From Hexactinellida sp. DTS-2022 (lineage: Eukaryota; Porifera; Hexactinellida), in the NCBI GenBank assembly GCA_028753945.1, contig JAPNXP010000006.1, positions 3,100,001 through 3,164,000 of the forward strand: 64,000 nucleotides of DNA. Direction: 5' to 3'. The notes below the pieces were generated by a model. It was given only the letters and a program-made list of their open reading frames with translations. It searched no databases and had not been told where the DNA came from. Positions 25,048-37,511 of the stretch are shown here, in pieces. Position 1 is the first letter of the stretch, and every line of letters begins with the position of its first letter. The position numbers and the translations under genes were made by a program.

Positions 25048-25284
25048 AGACCAATACTGGGCCACTATACTATAGTATAGTCGGCACAGTAATAATAACT
25101 AACCAAGGCAGTAAGATTAGAACTGGGCCACTATACTATAGTATAGTCGGCACAGTAATAACTAACCAAAGCACTAAGATTAGAACTGGGCCACTATACT
25201 ATAGTATAGTCGGCACAGTAATAACTAACCAAAGCACTAAGATTAGAACTGGGCCACTATACTATAGTATAGTCGGCACAGTAA
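25048..25284. repeat. 35-bp palindrome cluster, 4 units
   Basis: Four units with 'aataactaaccaaagcactaag' linkers (period about 60 bp). Unlike most clusters it is followed directly by 'actacaattatatagaagcc' of module A, with no hairpin. Confidence 0.9.
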
Positions 25285-25781
25285 TACTACAATTATATAG
25301 AAGCCAGCTGGAATATATAAGTTAAATCAATATAATTATCGCGAGTTTAATCAATAGAGTAAGATTTAACAAGTTAAATCAATATAATTATTACAAGTTG
25401 AAACAATAGAATTAGATTCAATATAATTATTACAAGTTGAAACAATAGAATTAGATTTAACAGTTTTACTGAATCTCAAGTGTGAGGAAACACAGGAGAT
25501 TGGCACCCCAATTATGGCACAAAGCTATGCTAAGTTGAACATTCGTGAATTGCCAAAAGGTGTAGAAATTAATTCTATATCCGTATATGTAAATTTTATC
25601 AAGCTCAATATTAATTATTTCATGTTATGAGCCATAATTAGTTTAAATAGGTGTTAAAATTATTTGATCAAAAATCGTAACCCCAGGTGCAAATTAGACG
25701 GTCACTCCGCACCTGCATGCCAAGTTTCAGAACTCAATGTATACAGGTGTGGCCAGGGCGCCTGCTACGGAGAAATAATAA

Positions 25782-25908
25782 AAAAATCCAAAATTGCAGC
25801 CTGTGCCGATGCATGTTCCTTTGGTGGCACTATATTTTGTTGGTTGTTTATTGATAGTGCCTCCAAAAGAACATGCTGTCGGCGCAGGCTGCAATTTTGG
25901 ATTTTTTT
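25782..25908. repeat. Hairpin H, copy 13
   Basis: Left arm 'gccgatgcatg'; otherwise near-consensus. Confidence 0.85.
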
Positions 25909-27211
25909 GTCGCCATGTCATCATCACTATGAAGGTGTTAAATTATTTCAAAAAGGTGTTACAGAAGGCATCGACCCTTAGAGTGGTGGAAGTTTCCATT
26001 TAGTTCATATAATTTTAGAGATATTCAAGTTTGAGTAGAATATAATCGCTGATGACTCAGCATTTTTTATGTGAGTGTTGGGTCATCACCCAACATCAAC
26101 TAACCCATTTTAAATATCGAATTAACAAAATTGTAAAAATACATTTTTTTGACGATGTCATCATCACCTCAAGGTGTCAAGATCCACTTGTATAGGTGGT
26201 ACCTGCCATAAGGATCAATTGATAAATTGAAAGTTTGTTTCTATCTTGTATCATCTCTGAGATTAATGAAATTTACCTAATTAGTATAAATATTTAATTA
26301 ATAAATTAATAATTTAACACCATTATTATGTACAGCAAAATAATAAAGTTCAATTATTTGCACTTATTATTAATTTAAATCGAATTTCACTATCATATTT
26401 GAATTCAGCGCACTCGATAACCCCAATAATCCAATTGGAAAATTCTATAAGTTAAATACAAAAGGAATTAATTATAATAAATTACGTCAGTACATTAATT
26501 GTGCAAAAAGAATATTCTCGCCGAAATAAATATAATCACTCAATCTGTCGTTGTTGTGGAATGTAAAATCTTAACGGTTCTATCATAAACCATCTTTAGT
26601 TAAATGCCATTCATTCATTACTTATTGATAATAAATAAAATTATTAGTTATTTATTTTAGCAATGTTATCCACGGTGAGTTGAGTAAAGTCAACAAATTC
26701 CTTATATAAATTAATTTAATTTAATAGAAGCCAGCTGGAATTTATAAGTTGAATCAATTTAATTATCTCAAGTTGAATCAATAGAGTAAGATTTAACAAG
26801 TTAAATCAATATAATTATTACAAGTTGAAACAATGGAATTAGATTTCACAGTTTTACTGAAATTGAAGTGTGAGTAAACAAAGAAGTTTAAAGCCCCATT
26901 TATGGCAGAAATTAAACCCTTTATGCGAAACTTTCTTGTCCCATCAGACGCAGAATTTTATGGCGAGTCCAAATGTGAAATAAAATTTGGGGGTTTAGTA
27001 AAACAACTTTTGAGTTATGGACCAGACAAAATTTGAAAGGTGTTAAAGATGTGTCAAAAATTTGTTAATAAAAAATCGTAACCCCAGGTGCAAATTAGAC
27101 GGTCCCACCGCACCTACATGCCAAGTTTCAGCCCATCAACTATAGAGCTCTGGCCAGGGTACCGTCTACGGAGAAAAAAATAAAAATAAAATAAAGGCAG
27201 TGAGATTAGAA

Positions 27212-27246
27212 CTGGGCCACTATACTATAGTATAGTCGGCACAGTA
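27212..27246. repeat. 35-bp palindrome, single unit
   Basis: One unit between module A and hairpin copy 14. Confidence 0.85.
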
Positions 27247-27251
27247 AAAAT

Positions 27252-27379
27252 AAAAATCCAAAATTGCACCCTGTGCCGACGCATGTTCCTTTGGTGGCAC
27301 TATATTTTGTTGGTTGTTTATTGATAGTGCCTCCAAAGGAACATGCTGTCGGCGCAGGCTGCAATTTTGGATTTTTTTT
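27252..27379. repeat. Hairpin H, copy 14
   Basis: The left arm reads 'gcaccctg' and the right arm 'caggctgc'; followed by a B1 module. Confidence 0.85.
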
Positions 27380-28179
27380 CGCCAAGTCATCAACGCCCAA
27401 GGTGTGAAGAAGCATTTGTTAATTGGTCCGAGTCACAAGGAACGGTAGATAAATTTGAAGTTTGTTTCTATCTTAAACCATCTTGAGTTTGATGCCATTC
27501 ATTCATTATGTATTGATAATAAATTATATTATTAGTTATTTATCTTAGCATTGTTATCCACGGTTGAGTTGAATTAAGTCAACAAATTCCTTATATTATA
27601 TTATTTTATTTAATCCATTGTATGGTAAATTAAATAGAAGCCAGCTGGAATTTATAAGTTAAATCAATATAATTATCGCAAGTTGAATCACTAGAGTAGG
27701 ATTTAACAAGTTAAATCAATATAATTATCGCAAGTTGAATCACTAGAGTAGGATTTAACAAGTTAAATCAATATAATTATTACAAGTTGAAACAATAGAA
27801 TTAGATTTAACACTTTACTGAAATTGAAGTGTGAGTAAACAAAGAAATCTCAACCCCCATTTATGGCAGAAATTGACCCCTTTATTGGAAAGTTTATTCT
27901 CCCATCAGACGCAGAATTTTATGGCGAATCCAAATATGAAATAAAATTTGGGGGTTTAGTAAAACATATTTTGAGTTATGGACCAGACAAATTTTGAAAG
28001 GTGTTAAAAATGTGTGCAAAATTTCGTAATCAAAAATCGTAACCCCAGGTGCAAATTAGAAGGGCACTTCGCATCTACATGGCAAGTTTCAGCCCTCAAT
28101 GTATAAAGGTGTAGCCAGGGTACCGTCTACGGAGAAAAAATAAAAATAATAATAATATAAATAAAGGCAGTGATTCCAA

Positions 28180-28276
28180 TACTGGGCCACTATACTATAG
28201 TATAGTCGGCACAGTAATAATAAAGGCAGTGATTCCAATACTGGGCCACTATACTATAGTATAGTCGGCACAGTAA
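28180..28276. repeat. 35-bp palindrome cluster, 2 units
   Basis: Two units with 'aataataaaggcagtgattcc' linkers. Confidence 0.9.
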
Positions 28277-28277
28277 T

Positions 28278-28405
28278 AAAATCCAAAATTGCATCCTGTG
28301 CCGACGCATGTTCCTTGGGTGGCACTATATTTTGTTGGTGGTTTATTGATAGTGCCTCCAATGGAACATGCTGTCGGCACAGGATGCAATTTTGGATTTT
28401 TTTTT
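28278..28405. repeat. Hairpin H, copy 15
   Basis: Both arms changed together: GCATCCTG on the left and CAGGATGC on the right. Confidence 0.88.
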
Positions 28406-29690
28406 CGCCAAGTCATCATCACTATAAAGGTGTTAAATCATTTCAAAAAGGTGTTACAGAAGGCATCGACCCTTAGAGTGGTGGAAGTTTCGTTTTAGTT
28501 CACTTCCTTTTAGCGATATTCAAGTTTGAGTAGAATATAACAACTGATGACTCAGCATTTTTTATGTGAGTGTTGGGTCATCACCCAACATGAACTAACC
28601 CATTTTTAATATTGAATTAACAAAATTGTAAAAACACATTTTTTTAACGATGTCATAATCACCTCAAGGTGTCAAGACCCACTTGTATAGGTGGCACGTG
28701 CCATAAGGACCAATTGATAAATTGAAAGTTTGTTTCTATCTTCTATGATCTCTGAGATTTATGATATTTAATTAATTAGTATATATAATTATTAATATTA
28801 TTTATAATTTAACACCAATTTCAATGTCAACTTATATTTATTAAGTTTAATTATTTTGTCATAAATAATAAATAAATTAATTTGTCCTTCAAATTTCAAT
28901 TCCGCACACTCGATAACCCCTAATAAACAAATTGGAAGCATCTCTATATGTCATATACTGACTGAATTAATTATAATTAATTACGTCAGTATATTAACAG
29001 TGCAATAATATTAACGCAGAAGTAAATATAATCACATACACTGTCGTTGTTGTGGTATGTAAAATCTTAACGGTTCTATCATAAACCATCTTTAGTTTAA
29101 TGCCATTCATTCATTACTTATTGATAATAAATTAAATTATTAGTTATTTATTTTAGCAATGTTATCCACGGTGATTTGAGTTTAGTCAACAAATTCCTTA
29201 TATCATTATATTTTATTTAAATTAAATAGAAGCCAGCTGGAATTTATAAGTTGAATCAATATATTTATCTCAAGTTGAAACAATAGAGTAAGATTTAACA
29301 AGTTAAATCAATATAATTATTACAAGTTGAAACAATAGAATTAGATTTAACACTTTTACTGAAATTGAAGTGTGAGTAAACAAAGAAATTTCAACCCCCA
29401 TTAATGGCAGGAATAAAACCTTTTTTGAAGGTTTTCTTCTCCCATCAGACGCAGAATTTTATGGGGAATCCAAATATGAAATAAAATTTTCGGGTTTAGT
29501 AAAACATATTTTGAGTTATGGACCAGACAAAATCTGAAAGGTGTTAAAGATGTGTCAAAAATTTCTTAATAAAAAATCGTAACCCCAGGTGCAAATTAGA
29601 CGGTCCCACCGCACCTACATGCCAAGTTTCAGCCCATCAACTATAGAGCTCTGGACAGGGTACCGTCTACGGAAAAAAAAAAAAAAAAAA

Positions 29691-29814
29691 ATACATAATT
29701 GCAGCTGTGCCGACGCATGTTCCTTTGGTGGCACTATATTTTGGTGGTTGTTTATTGATAGTGCCTCCAAAGGAACATGCTGTCGGCACAGCTGCAATTT
29801 TGGATTTTTTTTTT
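29691..29814. repeat. Hairpin H, copy 16
   Basis: Both arms lack the same dinucleotide: GCAGCTGTGCC on the left and GGCACAGCTGC on the right. A matched deletion across the stem. Confidence 0.88.
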
Positions 29815-31118
29815 CGCCTAGTCATCATCACTATGAAGGTGTTAAAATATTTCAGAAAGGTGTTTCAGTATGCAACGACCCTTAGAGTGGTGGAAGTTTC
29901 CATTTAGCTCACTTCATTTGAGAGATATTCAAGTTTCAGTAGAATATAATCTGTGATGACTCAGCATTTTTAAAGTGCGTGTTGGGTATTCACCCAACTC
30001 CAACCAACCCATGCGAATTATTTAATTCACAAAATTGTGAAAATACATTTTTTTGACGATGTCATCATCACCTCAAGGTGTCAAGACCCACTTGTATAGG
30101 TGGTACCTGGCATAAGGACCAATTGATAAATTGAAAGTTTGTTTCTATCTTGTATCATCTCTGAGATTAATGAAATTTACCTAATTAGTATAAATATTTA
30201 ATTAATAAATTAATAATTTAACACCATTATTATGTACAGCAAAATAAATAAAGTTCAATTATTTGCACTTATTATTAATTTAAATCGAATTTCACTATCA
30301 TATATGAATTCAGCGCACTCGATAACCCCAATAATCCAATTGGAAAATTCTATAAGTTAAATACAAAAGGAATTAATTATAATAAATTACGTCAGTACAT
30401 TAATTGTGCAAAAAGAATATTCTCGCCGAAATAAATATAATCACTTAATCTGTCGTTGTTGTGGAATGTAAAATCTTAACGGTTCTATCATAAACCATCT
30501 TTAGTTTAATGCCATTCATTCATTACTTATTGATAATAAATTAATTTATTAGTTATTTATTTTAGCAATGTTATCCACGGTGAGTTGAGTAAAGTCAACA
30601 AATTCCTTATATAAATTAATTTAATTTAATCCATTGTATAGTAATGCTACAATTAAATAGAAGCCAGCTGGAATTTATAAGTTGAATCAATATAATTATC
30701 GCAAGTTGAATCACTAGAGTAGGATTTAACAAGTTAAATCAATATAATTATTACAAGTTGAAACAATGGAATTAGATTTAACACTTTTACTGAAATTGAA
30801 GTGTGAGTAAACAAAGAAATTTCAACCCCCATTTATGGCAGAAATTAAACCATTTATTGAAAATTTTCTTCACCCATCAGACGCAGAATTTTATGGTGAA
30901 TCCAAATATGAAATAAAATTTGGGGGTTTAGTAAAACAATTTTTGAGTTATGGACCAGACAAAATTTGAAAGGTGTTAAAGATGTGTCAAAAATTTCTTA
31001 ATCAGAAATCGTTACCCCAGGTGCAAATTAGACGGTCCCATCGCACCTACATGCAAAGTTTAAGCCCATCAACTATAAAGCTGTGGCCAGGGCACCGTCT
31101 ACGGAGAAAAAAAAAAAA

Positions 31119-31243
31119 AAATCCAAAATTGCACCCTGTGCCGACGCATGTTCCTTTGGTGGCACTATATTTTATTGGTTGGTTATTGACAGTGCCTCCA
31201 AAGGAGCATGCTGTCAGACAGGGTGCAATTTTGGATTTTTTTT
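31119..31243. repeat. Hairpin H, copy 17
   Basis: Matched change GCACCCTG / CAGGGTGC. The right arm also has a local rearrangement (ctgtcagaca). Confidence 0.85.
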
Positions 31244-32400
31244 CGCCCAGTCATCATCACTATGAAGGTGTTAAATTATTTCAGAAAGGTGTTTCAGAAG
31301 GCAACGACCCTTTAGAGTGGTGGAAGTTTCCATTCAGCTCACTTCATTAAAGAGATATTCTAGTTTCAGTAGAATATAATCTGTAATGACTCAGCATTTT
31401 TTAAGTGGGTGTTGGGTCATCAACCAACATTAACTAACCCATTTTAAATATCGAATTAACAAAATTGTAAAAACACATTTTTTTAACGATGTCATCATCA
31501 CCTAAAGGTGTCAAGACCCACTTGTATAGGTGGCACGTGTCATAAGGACCAATTGATATATTGAAAGTTTGTTTCTATCTTCTATGATCTCTGAGATTTA
31601 TGATATTTAATTAATTAGTATAAATAATTATTAATATTATTTATAATATGACACCAATTTCAATGTCAACATACAATTATTAAGTTCAATTATTTTGTCA
31701 TAAATAATTAATTAATTAATTTATCTATCAAATTTCAATTCCGCACACTCGATAACCTCTAATATACAAATTGGAAGCTTCTATATAAGTTAAATACAAA
31801 CTGAATTATTTATAATTAATTACGTCAGTATATTAACAGTGCAATTATATTCTCGCAGAAGTAAATATAATCACATAATATGTCGTTGTTATGAAATATA
31901 TAATCTTAATTTTCAATTGCAAAATAGAAGCCAGCTTGAATTCACAAGTTAAATCAATATAATTATAGCAAGTTGAATCACTAGAGTAGGATTTAACAAG
32001 TTAAATCAATATAATTATTACAAGTTGAAACAATGGAATTAGATTTAACACTTTACTGAAACTGAAGTGTGAGTAAACAAAGAAATTTAAGCCCCCATTT
32101 GTGGCAGAAATTAAACCCCTTATTGAAAGATTTCTTCTCCCATCAGACGCAGAATTTTACGGTGAATCCAAATATGAAATAAAATTTGCGGGTTTAGTAA
32201 AACATATTTTGAGTTATGGACCAGACAAATTTTGAAAGGTGTTAAAGATGTGTCCAAAATTTGTTAATAAAAAATCGTAACCCCAGGTGCAAATTAGACG
32301 GTCCCATCGCACCTACATGCCAAGTTTCAGCCCATCAACAATTAAGCTCTGGCCATTGCACCGTCTACGGAGAAAAAAAAAAAAAATAATAAAAATAATA

Positions 32401-33783
32401 ATTTGCACCTGGGGTTACGATTTTTGATTAACAAATTTTTGACACATCTTTAACACCTTTCAAAATTTGTCTGGTCCATAACACAAAATATGTTTTACTA
32501 AACCCCCAAATTTTATTTCACATTTGGATTCACCATAAAATTCTGCGTCTGATGGGAGAAGAAAACTTTCAATAAAGAGTTTTATTTCTGCCATAAATGG
32601 GGGTTGAAATTTCTTTGTTTACTCACACTTCAGTTTCAGTATAACTGTTAAATCTAATTCCATTGTTTCAACTTGTAATAATTATATTGATTTAACTTGT
32701 TAAATCTTACTCTATTGATTCAACTTGCGATAATTAAATTGATTTAACTTATAAATTGCAGCTGGCTTCTATTTAATTTACCATACAATGGATTAAATAA
32801 AATAATATAATATAAGGAATTTGTTGACTTAATTTAACTCAACCGTGGATAACAATGCTAATATAAATAACTAATAATATAATTTCTTATCAATACATAA
32901 TGAATGAATGGCATCAAACTGAAGATGGTTTAAGATAGAAACAAACTTCAAATTTATCTACCGTTCCTTGTGACTCGGACCAATTAACAAATGCTTCTTC
33001 ACACCTTGGGCGTTGATGACTTGGCGAAAAAAAATCCAAAATTGCACCCTGTGCCGACGCATGTTCCTTTGGTGGCACTATATTTTGTTGGTTGTTTATT
33101 GATAGTGCCTCCAAAGGAACATGCTGTCGGCGCAGGCTGCAATTTTGGATTTTTTTTCGCCAAGTCATCAACGCCCAAGGTGTGAAGAAGCATTTGTTAA
33201 TTGGTCCGAGTCACAAGGAACGGTAGATAAATTTGAAGTTTGTTTCTATCTTAAACCATCTTCAGTTTGATGCCATTCATTCATTATGTATTGATAAGAA
33301 ATTATATTATTAGTTATTTATATTAGCATTGTTATCCACGGTTGAGTTAAATTAAGTCAACAAATTCCTTATATTATATTATTTTATTTAATCCATTGTA
33401 TGGTAAATTAAATAGAAGCCAGCTGCAATTTATAAGTTAAATCAATTTAATTATCGCAAGTTGAATCAATAGAGTAAGATTTAACAAGTTAAATCAATAT
33501 AATTATTACAAGTTGAAACAATGGAATTAGATTTAACAGTTATACTGAAACTGAAGTGTGAGTAAACAAAGAAATTTCAACCCCCATTTATGGCAGAAAT
33601 AAAACTCTTTATTGAAAGTTTTCTTCTCCCATCAGACGCAGAATTTTATGGTGAATCCAAATGTGAAATAAAATTTGGGGGTTTAGTAAAACATATTTTG
33701 TGTTATGGACCAGACAAATTTTGAAAGGTGTTAAAGATGTGTCAAAAATTTGTTAATCAAAAATCGTAACCCCAGGTGCAAAT
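32401..33783. repeat. 1.38 kb palindrome with hairpin H at its centre
   Basis: From 'atttgcacctggggttacg' (32401) to its reverse complement ending 33783, the arms are near-identical inverted copies of module A plus B1, symmetric about 33092. The centre is hairpin copy 18. This is the only place where module A runs in the reverse direction. Confidence 0.9.
33035..33158. repeat. Hairpin H, copy 18 (centre of palindrome)
   Basis: Left arm 'gcaccctgtgccgacgc', right arm 'gtcggcgcaggctgc'. The flanks on both sides read 'cttggcgaaaaaaaatcc' or its complement. Confidence 0.88.
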
Positions 33784-33900
33784 TAGACGGTCCCATCGCA
33801 CCTACATGCCAAGTTTCAGCCCATCAACTATAAAGCTCAGGCCAGGGCACCGTCTACGGAGAAAAAAAAAAAAAATAATAATAAAGGCAGTGATTCTAAT

Positions 33901-34375
33901 ACTGGGCCACTATACTATAGTATAGTCGGCACAGTAATAATAATAAAGGCAGTGATTCCAATACTGGGCCACTATACTATAGTATAGTCGGCACAGTAAT
34001 AATAATAAAAATAATAAAGGCAGTGATTCTAATACTGGGCCACTATACTATAGTATAGTCGGCACAGTAAAAATAAAGGCAGTGAGATTAGAACTGGGCC
34101 ACTATACTATAGTATAGTCGGCACAGTAATAATATAAATAATAAAGGCAGTGATTCCAATACTGGGCCACTATACTATAGTATAGTCGGCACAGTAATAA
34201 TAAAGGCAGTGATTCCAATACTGGGCCACTATACTATAGTATAGTCGGCACAGTAATAACTAACCAAGGCACTGAGATTAGAACTGGGCCACTATACTAT
34301 ACTATAGTCGGCACAGTAATAAAGGCAGTGATTCCAATACTGGGCCACTATACTATAGTATAGTCGGCACAGTAA
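33901..34375. repeat. 35-bp palindrome cluster, 8 units
   Basis: The largest cluster. One unit near 34283 has an altered core (ctatactatactatag). It ends the array. Confidence 0.9.
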
Positions 34376-34378
34376 AAA

Positions 34379-35281
34379 CTATAATCGCCAAAGCTGCTAT
34401 TCGAGAAAATACGCCAACTCACAAGCCATTAGAGTTAGAAGTTTTAATACAAATTGTATTACTATAATACCTATATATTGAAGAAACCATATCATCATTG
34501 TTGTCACTGATTATATTATCGAATGATTACATAATCATTACTTTTGACAACTTTGATCTTTTATTGATAATTTTAAGTCGCGAAGCGACCTAGCAAGCGA
34601 TGCACGCTAGTGTATGTTATGATGCTGTTACGAATTAAGTAAAATGTAATAAAGTATATTGTAATGAAATACTATTTAAGTTCGATGACTATATGTAGTA
34701 CTTCAAGAGTACCATAACCAGTATCGACTAAGTAGTATGTTCGCTATGGTTGGCTAATAATAAGACTGTTACTTATCATAACAATGAATGCCAAAAGGTT
34801 TCCAGGACAAATACAGAAAAAATGCAGAATCCACATCGAAAAAAACTAATCGTGAAGAAAGATATTGTTGAAATGATCTCGAATTACGAAAATTTTGTTA
34901 TATATATTCTAATAGTTACAAAGTGCCGAGCAAAGTATACAAAAAAGGAATGAAGCGAACTAGTAAGCGGGGAGAGCGAGTAATAGCAAAAAAATCGGGG
35001 AAAATTGGAAATAGTACATAAATATAACAATAAATATGGTATGACCTTTAACGGTCCCTTACCATAATAAATATAGACAAAAAAACAAGCATACAAGAAG
35101 AAATAAAGGTTCACAGAAAAAAGTTGGGTAAGTTTGGGTATGCGTTCAATTTCACTAAATCTTCAGAAGGCTCTTCAGGGATTGAATTTTGAGAAGGCAA
35201 GGAGGTGCCAAGTTGGTATAATGAAACCTGGGAACGAAGAGATGAAATCTCTTCATTCTGCCTATCACATCGATCATTGAG
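34379..35281. other. AT-rich unassigned DNA
   Basis: No gene is recognised. The dispersed motif 'gcgaagcgacctagcaagcg' occurs at about 34578. Short open frames on both strands lack similarity to anything I know. Confidence 0.5.
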
Positions 35282-35836
35282 TTATTTAATATGTAGAGTC
35301 AATGTCTCCTGAAGAATAAGAGATATATTGTCTCTAACCTCTCTAGCTAAAGTCTGTTGTATTTCCTCACGCATCTCCTGTCTAAAGGTATCCCACTCAG
35401 TCTTCAAAGGAAGATTACTAGGACAGAGTGTAGAAAATGAGTGATCAGAATTTGACAAATCAACAGGAATGTCAGAAATTGAAGTTGCATGCTCGCATTT
35501 GTTCAGAGAGGAGATACTCAAATCCTCTTCAGAACAGCCCTGTAAAAGTACAGCATCAATAGAGGAGGAATTAAATCCTGAACTAGATCAATAATAGGGA
35601 ATGAATAGACTTTATCATCATAATCATCAGGAACCGTTAAATTAGGAGAAAGTGGGCCAACAAATGTAAGCTGTGTGGCATAGAGGGTAGTTGGTAAAAT
35701 AACATCTTGACTTGAACCGTGCAACAGGACAGACATAATAGCTTAGAATATTTTCAAACAAATTATAACAAGTTTCATATGTGAGTATGAATGGAATTCC
35801 AGTGGATGTGGAGCTACGACTATTAAGATTTAGCAT
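35282..35836 (-). CDS. Unrecognised minus-strand coding fragment
   Basis: Minus-strand reading gives two compositionally protein-like blocks in different frames. The first contains LYATQLTFVGPLSPNLTVPD and DDYDDKVYSFPIIDLVQDL. The second reads FNSSSIDAVLLQGCSEEDLS and continues to KTEWDTFRQEMREEIQQTL, AREVRDNISLILQETL and a stop near 35285. The second block's end looks helical or coiled. A candidate acceptor (ctagttcag) precedes the second block, so the frame change could be a splice or a frameshift. I do not recognise the family; it could be a host gene fragment or a retroelement ORF. Confidence 0.3.
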
Positions 35837-35991
35837 AGTTAGAGAAATAATTTTTAAAAATAATGAAATTCGTTTAAATAGAGATTAAATAAATATGGCA
35901 GTTTTTAAAAGAAATATGAAAACAGAGTTGAGTTCAATTAGTTTGAAAGTATTATGTACAAGTGCTTGTAATAAATGAATAGTACATAAGT

Positions 35992-36154
35992 CTGCGATTC
36001 CAACCTTTTTCAACCGTTGACCCCTATAGCATACATTAGATATACTGTGGACCGCCTCCCATTGACCATAATGCAAATTTTGAGATCTCGTGGACCCCTT
36101 ACTGTCGTCCGTGCATCCGCAAGGGATCCATGGACCACAGGTTGGGAACCACTA
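35992..36154. mobile_element. hAT (Charlie-type ends) MITE
   Basis: The right end 'ggttgggaaccacta' is the complement of the widespread CAGTGGTTCCCAACC terminus, and the left end 'ctgcgattccaacc' is its degraded partner. The flanks ACATAAGT and ACTTAAGT are an 8-bp duplication with one mismatch. Confidence 0.65.
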
Positions 36155-36162
36155 ACTTAAGT

Positions 36163-37511
36163 AGAAAAGGATTCAAGTAGTATGGTACTTAAGCCCAACC
36201 ATGAATTATAAATAAAATTACACTAATTAAGGATGCAATTGGAGGTAGAAAAAAATATTAAGGGTGAAAATCAAAGAATATGCGTACATAAAATACTATT
36301 CATTCGAAACGGATGAATGGGTCGCTGGTGTCACATATTCCATCCAAAGATGGCTCTAAATTAAAATGTGAAATACTGCTGTGAGCGTTTTTCGAGGATA
36401 CACCAAATTCCAACAAGCAACAGTCAAAAAATACCACCGCATAGAAATGACTCCACAAATATGAATCAATGATATGAATTCGAGCAGTACACCCTCACTA
36501 ATCCGAACAAACATCATGTAATTCATATTTACACACATAAAAATATTATACTATCTATAACAAACCATAATAAGATACTAAAGATATAACAGGAACCTCC
36601 GAAACTCGCCAAACCGAACAAAACATTGCTACGCAGTAACGATTTGAATTCAATTGAAACAAAAATAATGGTTAGATAGCCCGTTGGGATTAGCGAGGCT
36701 GTACATACAATGGAACCGGCTTAATCAACACCCCTATATAACGACTACTTGCACATACAGCTACCTAAATTAACTCACATAGACACGATTTAAAATAGAA
36801 ATATACCTTTCCAATAGTGCCAATCTGTACATAACGGACACTTTTCCCAAGTGCCTCGGGTGGCCGTTACATGCAAGTTTCACTGTATCATGTGGAATAG
36901 TGGGATAGCATAGGGAAACAAATAAGTGACTTCAAATTTACCCGGCAATATGAGGTAGAGCCCTTAGAAAATAATATACATTGGAAACAATGAGGAAGGT
37001 CATATGGGATAAAAACAACAAAGATGGTGCAACAAACAACATAAACGTGATAGATTGAGGAACCCTTAACGGTCCCTTACCCCTTTTCGGGCCAAAGGTC
37101 AACCCTTCATTACGACGCCTCTGTACCTGGGCTCTAGTTTAAACTTCTAAAACGCATAACTTGTTATAGAAATTTATCTCACGTTCTGACGGCCGTGTCC
37201 GGGAGGAATAAAAATATCAAAAAAAGGCAACAATCTCACAGTAAAGACAAAAATCAATGTTACATGCAGTGCTTAGTGTGTGTATATATATACGTAGTAT
37301 ATAGATTCTATAAATAATTGGATCAATTCATCAAAATTCGATAACAAGAAACTAACAATTACAAATTCTAAACGATAAATGGCAATGTGAAGACCTTAAC
37401 GTCCGCACTAAGGAGGTATCATTAACAATTCCGAAGCTCTGCACCTTTATCAAAGTACTACAAACAAACAAAAGATAAATTAATTAAAACATCGTGAATA
37501 ACAAAAAGTAA
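36163..37511. other. AT-rich unassigned DNA
   Basis: No gene or transposon end is recognised. 'ttaacggtcccttac' occurs here (about 37068) and at about 35048, suggesting a shared dispersed fragment. Confidence 0.45.

Larger units (their letters stand above)
10161..34378. repeat. 24 kb head-to-tail array of composite hairpin-bearing repeats
   Basis: The array is built from recurring modules. Module A runs from 'agaagccagctggaatt' through 'aaatcgtaaccccaggtgcaa' to 'caccgtctacggagaaa'. A ~120 bp hairpin H follows. Then comes either B1 ('caagtcatcaacgcccaaggtgtg..ccattgtat') or the longer B2 ('catcatcactatgaaggtgtt..tgacgatgtcatcatcacctcaaggtgtcaagacc..taatctgtcgttgtt'), after which module A starts again. 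Unit length varies from about 0.85 to 1.5 kb. Clusters of a 35-bp palindrome often sit between A and H. Single-copy interruptions are noted separately. No protein-coding gene is supported: open frames over H simply read the hairpin. Confidence 0.9.

Noticed and set aside
32914-33193. Mirror-image open frames ending in the phrase LLIVPPKEHA or TACSFGGT
   Set aside because: They recur wherever hairpin H occurs and simply translate its arms.
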